Source: Candidatus Fermentibacteraceae bacterium
GTDB lineage: Bacteria; Fermentibacterota; Fermentibacteria; Fermentibacterales; JCC-6
Length of the DNA stretch: 12,886 bases
Direction: 5' to 3'
Assembly (NCBI GenBank): GCA_029932015.1
Contig: JAOZQW010000023.1
Coordinates: forward strand, 1-12,886
The position numbers and the translations under genes are program-made. The notes below the pieces were generated by a model. The model worked only from the letters and a program-made list of their open reading frames with translations. It made no database searches and was not told where the DNA came from. Numbering within the stretch: position 1 is the stretch's first letter; each line of letters opens with the position of its first letter. Of this stretch, positions 7,753 through 12,886 are shown one piece after another.

Positions 7753-9006
7753 TCACCCGGCCTTGCCGGAGCTCTTCCTGGCTTTGACGAGCCTGGGTTC
7801 CGACTCCCCTCTCACGGCTTCGGGAGTAATGACCACACTCTTGATACCATCCTTCCCCGGAAGGTCATACATAGGGCCGAGGAGAATGCTCTCCAGGACC
7901 GACCTGAGACCCCGGGCACCGTTACCGGCCTTCATTGCCTCCCGGGCAACCTCCATCAGAGCATCCGGAGAAAGTTTGAGCTCTACACCCTCGAGGTCAA
8001 AGAGGTATTTGTACTGCTTCATCAGGGCGTTTTTCGGCTCGGTAAGCACCCTGACGAGATCCTCAGCATCCAGGTCGTTCAGTGCGACATGCACTGGAAG
8101 ACGGCCCACCAGCTCAGGAACAAGCCCGTATCTGACGAGATCATGGGATTCTGTTGAATCCAGTACGGAGGGACGGCTCTCTTCGCCGTCCTGCTGCTCT
8201 CCTTCTATCATGGCCCCAAAGCCCATATGGCTCTTCCTGCGCCGCTGCTCGACCAGTTTGTCAAGGCCGTTGAACGCGCCGCCGCAAATGAAGAGGATGT
8301 TGCTGGTGTCGATGAGGATATTGTCCTGGTAGGGATGCTTCCTTCCGCCCTGGGGAGGAACGCTCGCAACGGTTCCCTCGATGATTTTCAGCAGAGCCTG
8401 CTGCACTCCCTCGCCTGAGACGTCCCTGGTGATGGAGGGATTCTCGGATTTTCTGGCTATTTTGTCCAGCTCATCGATGTAGATTATGCCCTGCTCCGCT
8501 GTCGCTACATCCATGTCGGTGACCTGCAGAAGTCGGAGCAGAATGTTCTCGACATCCTCTCCAACGTATCCGGCCTCCGTAAGGGTTGTCGCATCCGCTA
8601 TTGCGAAGGGTACATCCAGAACTCTCGCCAGTGTCTTTGCCAGCAGGGTCTTGCCTACACCGGTCGGACCGAGCAGAAGAATGTTGCTCTTCTCGAGTTC
8701 GACGTCCGTTGGTTCGAGTCTGGAGCGAAGTCTCTTGTAATGATTGTAAACCGCTACGGAGAGGACTTTCTTCGCCTGCTCCTGACCTACTACATACTCG
8801 TCCAGCTGAGCCTTGATCTCGGAGGGTACAGGGAGCTCCTCCTGGATCAGTTCCGGTATCTCTATTTCCTTGTCGTGATCAACCTCTACGAGTTCGTTGC
8901 AGTAACGTATGCACTCATCACAGATGTGTACACCAGGACCCTGGATGAGCTGATTCACCTCTCCGATGGGTCTACCGCAGAACGAGCATCTCTTATCCTT
9001 GGCCAT
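7753..9006 (-). CDS. clpX: ATP-dependent Clp protease ATP-binding subunit ClpX
   Basis: A 417-residue AAA+ unfoldase that recognises tagged proteins, unfolds them and feeds them into ClpP. The N-terminal zinc-binding domain has Cys7, Cys10, Cys29 and Cys32. The AAA+ module shows Walker A GPTGVGKT at 113-120, pore loop GYVG at 147-150 (so substrate gripping should be intact), Walker B IIYIDEL at 174-180, the RKH loop at 222-224 and a sensor-2 GARGLR near 365. The ClpP-docking loop, IGF in E. coli, reads MGF at 261-263. Length is normal. The ATG lies 11 bases after the clpP stop, with GGAAGAG just ahead of it, so the two protease subunits are co-translated from one message. The assignment is secure. 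Confidence 0.97.
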   Translation of the reverse strand: MAKDKRCSFCGRPIGEVNQLIQGPGVHICDECIRYCNELVEVDHDKEIEIPELIQEELPVPSEIKAQLDEYVVGQEQAKKVLSVAVYNHYKRLRSRLEPTDVELEKSNILLLGPTGVGKTLLAKTLARVLDVPFAIADATTLTEAGYVGEDVENILLRLLQVTDMDVATAEQGIIYIDELDKIARKSENPSITRDVSGEGVQQALLKIIEGTVASVPPQGGRKHPYQDNILIDTSNILFICGGAFNGLDKLVEQRRRKSHMGFGAMIEGEQQDGEESRPSVLDSTESHDLVRYGLVPELVGRLPVHVALNDLDAEDLVRVLTEPKNALMKQYKYLFDLEGVELKLSPDALMEVAREAMKAGNGARGLRSVLESILLGPMYDLPGKDGIKSVVITPEAVRGESEPRLVKARKSSGKAG

Positions 9007-9017
9007 GACTCTTCCGT

Positions 9018-9605
9018 TCAGTTCCTCGCTGAGAGGATGTTATCTACAATACCATACTCTATAGCCTCTTCGGCGTTCATCCAGAAGTTCCTGTCAGTAT
9101 CAGTTGCGACCCGCTTCAGCGTCTGCCCCGTATGTTTCACCAGTATCTTGTTCATCTGCTTCTTGAGCTTGATGATCTCCCTGGCCTGGATCTCAATATC
9201 GGAAGCCTGCCCCTGGGCGCCGCCCATGGGCTGGTGGATCATGACCCTTGCATGGGGAAGGATATTCCGCTTCCCAGGCGCCCCTGCGGCAAGCAGAATG
9301 GCGGCCATGCTGGCCGACGTGCCCATGCAGTATGTAGCCACGGGAGGCTTGATGAACTGCATGGTGTCGTAAATGGCGAGTCCGGAGGAGACGAGTCCGC
9401 CGGGACTGCTGATGTACATATTGATGTCCTTCTCAGGGTCCTCCCCCTCGAGGAACAGGAGCTGAGCTACGACAAGGCTTGCGGTCTGCCCCTCGATCGC
9501 ATCCCCGACAAAGATGATGCGCTCTTTGAGGAGCCTCGAATAGATGTCATAGGACCGCTCCCTGTTGCCTTCACGCTCAACTACGAACGGTATTACGGAT
9601 GGCAT
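9018..9605 (-). CDS. clpP: ATP-dependent Clp protease proteolytic subunit ClpP with Asn at the catalytic Asp position
   Basis: A 195-residue serine peptidase that forms the double-heptamer chamber partnered by ClpX. The N terminus matches the mature family start (SYDIYSRLLKERIIFVG at 18-34), with no E. coli-type propeptide. The catalytic Ser99 lies in SASM at 97-100 and His124 in MIHQP. The third triad position, Asp in most ClpPs (DTDRDxF), is Asn173 here: residues 169-177 read DTDRNFWMN. The AAC codon is plain in the sequence, and the alignment to the usual block needs no gap. Listeria ClpP1 is a known case with Ser98/His123/Asn172, so the enzyme may be active but weaker or dependent on a partner. 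Its ATG overlaps the tig stop by one base (TGATG) and is served by a strong purine-rich site within the end of tig. Confidence 0.96.
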   Translation of the reverse strand: MPSVIPFVVEREGNRERSYDIYSRLLKERIIFVGDAIEGQTASLVVAQLLFLEGEDPEKDINMYISSPGGLVSSGLAIYDTMQFIKPPVATYCMGTSASMAAILLAAGAPGKRNILPHARVMIHQPMGGAQGQASDIEIQAREIIKLKKQMNKILVKHTGQTLKRVATDTDRNFWMNAEEAIEYGIVDNILSARN

Positions 9606-10912
9606 CAGTCCTTCTCCTCCTCTTTTTCTTCTTCCTCTTCGCCCTCAGTCGCAGCTGCAGGAGTGGAATCTTCATCGGTATCGGAGATAATCTCCCAGCT
9701 CCAGCCGCCTGAAGTGCTGTCATCGACCCCTCCCTGATCCTGAGCAGCAGGCTCGGGGACCTCTGATTCAGTGATAGTCGCCTCGGAGAGAACCAGTTCC
9801 AGAGCCCGCTTGTTTCTGAGACGATCCAATACGGAGGGAGCGCTCTCTTCAGGACTCCTCTCCGCCTCCACGTCCTCAGGCGTTATTTCAATCCCCTCTT
9901 TCAGGGCCACAGCCCTCAGAAGGAGAAACTCCCTGACCTTCCTCTCTGCCATCTCTGCTGCGGCCTCACGGGCTTTTTCATCAGGCTCCTCCTCGCCGAG
10001 CCTGTTCAGGTAGTCGGCTGTGAGGTTCTCGACCATGTACTTGGGCACGGTGAAGGGATTGCTCTCGAGGAGGCTGTCTATGGCCTGCCGGTCCTTGAGA
10101 TACTCTATCTCCTGATCCCTGCGTTCTGTAACGCTCTCCATCACCTTCGCGCGGAGTTCCTCCATGTTCGGGACTCCAGCCGCCTTCTCGGCGAACTCGT
10201 CATTCAGTTCAGGAAGAACCGGCTCGAGTATCTGCTCGACGACGAATGAGTGGGCCGGTCCCGGAGAGTTGCCGGCGCCATCAAGCATGCGGGCGAGGAA
10301 TGCATCCCCGGATGAAACACCATCACACAGTTTATCAAATCCCGGCCCCAGCTGTCCATCTCCGATGCGCAGGCTCATTTCTCTGGGTTCCTCTTCCGAA
10401 CCATCGGGAGTTGTATTCATGACGACTACATCGCCCTCAGCGGCTGGCCTGTCGACCTCTTCGAAATTGACCATCCTCTCCCTGAAGGACTGGACGGTCT
10501 CCTCAGCGACCTTATCCAGATCCATTATCGGAAGGGTGATCTTCACACCATGAATACCTTTCGGTTCTGGCGTTTCGAAGAGATAGAAGGTCATCTCGAA
10601 TGAGTAGTCCGAACCTTCGACAGGGAGATCCATATCAGTCTCGGGGTCGTTGTCATCGAGTATCCAGTCCTCGTCATCAATGATCCCGGAAGTGGCTTCC
10701 CGCCGGACAGTATCTGCCACTTCGGCTCTTATCATGTTCCCGTACTGTCTATCAATTATGGACCTGGGCACCTTGCCGGGCCTGAAACCGGGAAGGTTCA
10801 GCCCCTTTGTTATCTCTTTGCGGACCTTCGTGAACAGTCCGTCTATCCTCTCCGCCGGCTGGCTGAAGCGGACCTTTCTCTGATTGCCGTCCTCGCTGAC
10901 GATGTCGTACAT
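9605..10912 (-). CDS. tig: trigger factor (ribosome-associated chaperone, peptidyl-prolyl isomerase)
   Basis: The start chosen is the ATG at 10912, giving 435 residues beginning MYDIVSEDG. It aligns with the trigger factor N terminus and has GGAAAG 7 bases upstream. Longer versions of the frame run through a tRNA gene and are rejected. The N-terminal ribosome-docking domain carries the signature GFRPGKVP at 42-49, which binds near the tunnel exit. Residues of about 155-230 form an FKBP-like isomerase domain (GDVVVMN, GPGFDKLCDG). Residues of about 235-380 are the helical chaperone arms, including FTVPKYMVENL at 287-297. Residues of about 385-435 are an unusual low-complexity acidic tail ending in Glu/Lys repeats. 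The protein shelters nascent chains. Together with clpP and clpX directly downstream it forms the classic tig-clpPX cluster. Confidence 0.96.
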   Translation of the reverse strand: MYDIVSEDGNQRKVRFSQPAERIDGLFTKVRKEITKGLNLPGFRPGKVPRSIIDRQYGNMIRAEVADTVRREATSGIIDDEDWILDDNDPETDMDLPVEGSDYSFEMTFYLFETPEPKGIHGVKITLPIMDLDKVAEETVQSFRERMVNFEEVDRPAAEGDVVVMNTTPDGSEEEPREMSLRIGDGQLGPGFDKLCDGVSSGDAFLARMLDGAGNSPGPAHSFVVEQILEPVLPELNDEFAEKAAGVPNMEELRAKVMESVTERRDQEIEYLKDRQAIDSLLESNPFTVPKYMVENLTADYLNRLGEEEPDEKAREAAAEMAERKVREFLLLRAVALKEGIEITPEDVEAERSPEESAPSVLDRLRNKRALELVLSEATITESEVPEPAAQDQGGVDDSTSGGWSWEIISDTDEDSTPAAATEGEEEEEKEEEKD

Positions 10913-10919
10913 GCCGCTG

Positions 10920-10925
10920 CTTTCC
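10920..10925 (-). promoter_or_regulatory. tig ribosome binding site
   Basis: GGAAAG lies seven bases before the ATG at 10912. The alternative ATG at 10927 has only a poor match upstream, so this site favours the shorter protein, which also aligns better with the family. Confidence 0.5.
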
Positions 10926-10932
10926 ATTTGAG

Positions 10933-10949
10933 TCCGGAGGAAGTCCGGA
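10933..10949 (-). other. short hairpin between tRNA-Leu and tig
   Basis: Two copies of the self-complementary hexamer TCCGGA are separated by five bases, so the transcript can form a 6-base-pair stem with a 5-base loop, extendable by one G-U pair. It sits about 13 bases past the tRNA 3' end and 20 bases before the tig start. No run of T follows, so it is not a standard terminator. It could act as an RNase processing site or mild attenuator in a tRNA-mRNA transcript. That role is inferred. Confidence 0.4.
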
Positions 10950-10962
10950 TCAGTGCGATTTA

Positions 10963-11048
<86 letters not shown>

Positions 11049-11069
11049 TTCGTTGGATTTCAACCGTCG

Positions 11070-11098
11070 AATATGCCAGTCCGCGATTGAATCGTCAA
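11070..11098 (-). promoter_or_regulatory. sigma70-type promoter for tRNA-Leu, probably also tig
   Basis: TTGACG (five of six consensus bases) is followed after exactly 17 bases by CATATT (four of six). Transcription would begin about 7 bases past the -10 box, leaving a leader of roughly 15 bases before the tRNA 5' end. It lies in the 81-base gap between the cpoB-like gene and the tRNA, the largest gap in the window. I see no terminator for the upstream operon in that gap. Confidence 0.6.
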
Positions 11099-11129
11099 AG
11101 AGGAGCGGGGAAGGAAGGTCAGGCGGAAA

Positions 11130-11837
11130 TTACTCCTGTCCAACCTGTTCCGCGGGGTACATCTCCCTTGCGAGAGCAGCCTCATCACTGCCGGGGTAGA
11201 GTTCAAGAAGAAGCTCGATTAGTCTATCGCGGTCACCCTCGGCACTGTGGGCACCATAGATGTCCGCAGCTCTGAAGAGAGCGCCCGGAGCCCATTCCGA
11301 TCCCGGATAGAGATAATGGAGCGCCACGAGGTCCTCGATAGCCCTGAGCGACTGCCCCATCTCCTCCCACGAGATGGCCATGTAATACATGGCATCATCA
11401 GCCAGCGCCGATGCCGGATAAGTCTCGACAAGCTCCCCAAAACCGTCTGCGGCTATACCGAAACTCCCCTGCTGGAACTGTCTGTAGGATTCGTCGAAGA
11501 CGAGCTGGGCTCCCGGTCCGACCATAGTATCCTGCTGTACTATGGTCCCGGCGCTGCCCATCCTTGCAAGTGCAAGGTCGAGTTCATCCGCGAGAGTCGC
11601 AAGTCTCTCCACCAGGTCGGCTGTCCTGCTTCCAGACTGAGCCTGCAGTCCGCGAAGGAGAGACTCGTTCTCTGCAACAGCCTCTGAAAGCTGAGCCAGT
11701 TCCACAGCCATCGCATCCTGGTCGGTCTGTATCTCCTCGATCTCACCCGGTGTTCTTACCCAGAATCCCAGGCATCCCGAGAATAGGAGAACCGAGGAGA
11801 CCGTGGCAAGCAGGAGTATTCTCGGACGCACGATCAT
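11130..11837 (-). CDS. CpoB/YbgF-like TPR lipoprotein of the Tol-Pal system
   Basis: The start at ATG 11837 overlaps the pal stop as ATGA and gives 235 residues. An earlier in-frame ATG at 11882 lies inside pal and would bury the signal peptide. Residues 1-21 are a lipoprotein signal with two Arg, a hydrophobic core and lipobox FSGC at Cys22. The E. coli protein is a soluble periplasmic protein, so lipidation here is a difference. Residues of about 33-95 are rich in heptad-like Leu/Ala/Glu and probably form the oligomerising coiled coil. Residues of about 112-225 contain TPR-like helical pairs (SYRQFQQGSFGIAADGF, AMYYMAISWEEMGQ). In E. coli, CpoB links Tol-Pal constriction to peptidoglycan synthesis. 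Position behind tolB-pal supports the call; a BamD-like TPR lipoprotein is the main alternative. Confidence 0.85.
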   Translation of the reverse strand: MIVRPRILLLATVSSVLLFSGCLGFWVRTPGEIEEIQTDQDAMAVELAQLSEAVAENESLLRGLQAQSGSRTADLVERLATLADELDLALARMGSAGTIVQQDTMVGPGAQLVFDESYRQFQQGSFGIAADGFGELVETYPASALADDAMYYMAISWEEMGQSLRAIEDLVALHYLYPGSEWAPGALFRAADIYGAHSAEGDRDRLIELLLELYPGSDEAALAREMYPAEQVGQE

Positions 11838-12370
11838 CTGCCCGGCAGCACGCGGAAATGCGCCCTTCGGTTGAGAGCCCACGCCTGCTCCGTATGCGCG
11901 ATATCGAAGGGCCGCTCCTTACCGTAGCTCACATAGTCCAGCCTGGAAGCGGGAACCCCGTAATTCACCAGGTAATTGTAGACCGCGAGTGCCCTGTGCT
12001 CACCAAGGGCAAGGTTGTAATCGATAGTGCCCCGCTCGTCGCAGTGCCCCTCGACCAGCACCCTGAAGCCATCGGTCTCCATGATGTACCGCGCATCTTC
12101 CATCAGGATATCGAGAGCCTGCTGTGTAAGCTCGTGGCTGTCGTAATCGAAGTAGACGTCGTCGAGTTCCTCCTGATGGATAAGGAGCAAGTCGTAGCTG
12201 GTGATCACAGTATCGTCCACCCATACACCGATCGTGGTGTCCGGGAATTCGTCCACAACGATAGTGGTGTCACCATCGGGCAACGTATCATCCGGCCTGC
12301 AGCCGGAGGAACTCATGAGCAGAGCCAGCGCAGCTGATGCAGCGAGTAAGACCGCCATCTTCCGTTTCAC
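11834..12370 (-). CDS. pal: peptidoglycan-associated lipoprotein Pal
   Basis: A 178-residue outer-membrane lipoprotein that holds the outer membrane to peptidoglycan and is a Tol partner in cell division. The GTG start at 12370 is preferred because it gives the basic MKRK head of the signal peptide and has GGAAGG 8 bases upstream; an internal ATG at 12358 would lose those charges. The lipobox SSGC gives Cys24. Residues 25-68 form an acidic, Thr-rich linker. Residues of about 70-178 form the OmpA-like domain: VYFDYDS at 72-78, VEGHCDERGT at 106-115 and YNLALGEHRA at 118-127, with Asp111 and Arg126 placed to bind diaminopimelate. The E. coli block reads GHADERGT, so the Cys at 110 replaces Ala. 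The gene follows tolB by 42 bases. Confidence 0.95.
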   Translation of the reverse strand: MKRKMAVLLAASAALALLMSSSGCRPDDTLPDGDTTIVVDEFPDTTIGVWVDDTVITSYDLLLIHQEELDDVYFDYDSHELTQQALDILMEDARYIMETDGFRVLVEGHCDERGTIDYNLALGEHRALAVYNYLVNYGVPASRLDYVSYGKERPFDIAHTEQAWALNRRAHFRVLPGR

Positions 12371-12378
12371 TATTCTAA

Positions 12379-12384
12379 CCTTCC
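12379..12384 (-). promoter_or_regulatory. pal ribosome binding site
   Basis: GGAAGG ends eight bases before the GTG at 12370. It supports the GTG start over the in-frame ATG twelve bases further on. Confidence 0.55.
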
Positions 12385-12412
12385 TTCCATGAAGGCAAAT
12401 ACACGTTCTTCA

Positions 12413-12886
12413 TCAGTCAAGCGGCGACCAGGTGGGGCAGTAGCTCTCGCCGCCATCGGAGAGTCTTCGGACAGTGAGTCCGTTCAGTTCCACAATGAAC
12501 ACGGCCCGTTCGCCGTCCATATCGCTGCTGAAGGCGATGTGTCTGCCGGTTGGCCCCCAGCAGGGGTCCTCATTGAGGGTTCCGTCAAATGTGACCTGCC
12601 TGACATCGGAGCCATCAGCATCCATGACGAATATGTGAAAATCCCGTCCAGCCATGGCCGTGTAGGCGATCCGCTCACCATCGGGGGACCAGGCCGGGCT
12701 GTCGCAGTAGCCGTGGGAGGTGGTCATCCTCCGGGCGGTGCCTCCGGAGCTGTCCATGACGTAGAGCTGTGGATAGCCCAGTCTGTCACTGGTAAAGACA
12801 AGCTGCCTTCCTGTCGGAGACCAGCTGGCAGATGTCTCGATGGAGTTTCTGAGAGTGAGACGAGTGATACTTGTCGTCTCGGGATC
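12413..12886 (-). CDS. tolB: Tol-Pal system beta-propeller protein TolB, C-terminal part
   Basis: An open frame of 157 residues runs from the right edge to a TGA at 12413; the 5' part lies outside the window. It consists of WD40-like propeller blades of the TolB type. Repeats of the form SWSPxGRxLVFTSDRxGxPQLYVMDxxGG, then SPAWSPDGERIAYT, then DPCWGPTGRHIAFSSD, are visible, ending in a last blade WSP. A methionine at 12757 is internal, not the start. TolB is a periplasmic protein that binds Pal and TolA and carries signals between the inner-membrane Tol motor and the outer membrane. The adjacent pal and cpoB-like genes confirm the assignment. The end is compact, with no extra C-terminal domain. 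Confidence 0.92.
   Translation of the reverse strand, partial: DPETTSITRLTLRNSIETSASWSPTGRQLVFTSDRLGYPQLYVMDSSGGTARRMTTSHGYCDSPAWSPDGERIAYTAMAGRDFHIFVMDADGSDVRQVTFDGTLNEDPCWGPTGRHIAFSSDMDGERAVFIVELNGLTVRRLSDGGESYCPTWSPLD

Noticed and set aside
7733..8332. 199-residue Ser/Arg-rich plus-strand open frame
   Set aside because: Antisense to clpX. Its low-complexity Ser/Arg/Pro composition is typical of shadow frames in GC-rich DNA.
8740..9372. 210-residue plus-strand open frame
   Set aside because: Antisense to clpX and clpP, which have complete, conserved motifs. The plus-strand product shows no recognisable family.
10933..10949. Rho-independent terminator after tRNA-Leu
   Set aside because: The hairpin is real, but no T-run follows on the coding strand, so termination is unlikely.
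11564..12337. 257-residue plus-strand open frame
   Set aside because: It lies opposite pal and the cpoB-like gene and is a frame shadow of their codon bias.

Overview
The window is a gene-dense, housekeeping-type stretch of a diderm (Gram-negative) bacterial genome. The diderm call rests on a TolB-Pal-CpoB set, a second predicted lipoprotein and a predicted outer-membrane beta-barrel. By eye the base composition is moderately GC-rich. I cannot assign a phylum from sequence alone. The divergent versions of universal proteins suggest a poorly sampled lineage, but that is an inference. Every supported gene lies on the minus strand, so transcription runs from high to low coordinates, and gaps between genes are mostly under 60 bases or are 1-26 base overlaps. 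I see no insertion sequence, prophage, CRISPR array or other sign of recent transfer.

Reading in the direction of transcription: (1) 12886-11130 is the end of a tol-pal operon: the C-terminal part of tolB, then pal and a cpoB/ybgF-like lipoprotein gene. (2) 11098-10963 is a well-formed sigma70-type promoter followed by tRNA-Leu(UAG) with an encoded CCA end. (3) 10912-7164 is a protein-quality-control and ribosome block: tig (trigger factor), clpP, clpX and the ribosome-biogenesis GTPase gene engB/ysxC. (4) 7110-3663 holds purA (AMP synthesis), one ORF fusing a TatD-type metal-dependent hydrolase to a radical SAM domain, and rsmA/ksgA (16S rRNA dimethylase). (5) 3666-1 holds a 607-residue beta-barrel of unknown function, a small lipoprotein, a TrmN6-like adenine methyltransferase, and the start of a CpsB/YwqE-type PHP-domain tyrosine phosphatase that runs off the left edge and had to be found by direct translation.

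The genes form two themes: envelope integrity and surface proteins (tolB-pal-cpoB, barrel, lipoprotein, CpsB-like phosphatase) and translation plus protein turnover (tRNA-Leu, tig, clpP, clpX, engB, rsmA, trmN6-like). No clearly novel system is visible. The points most worth a second look are: a ClpP whose catalytic Asp position is Asn (Ser99/His124/Asn173); the TatD-radical SAM fusion; a PurA with TLLD in place of the guanine-recognition TKLD; the unassigned barrel plus lipoprotein pair beside rsmA; and a long acidic C-terminal tail on trigger factor whose purine-rich codons also supply the clpP ribosome binding site.
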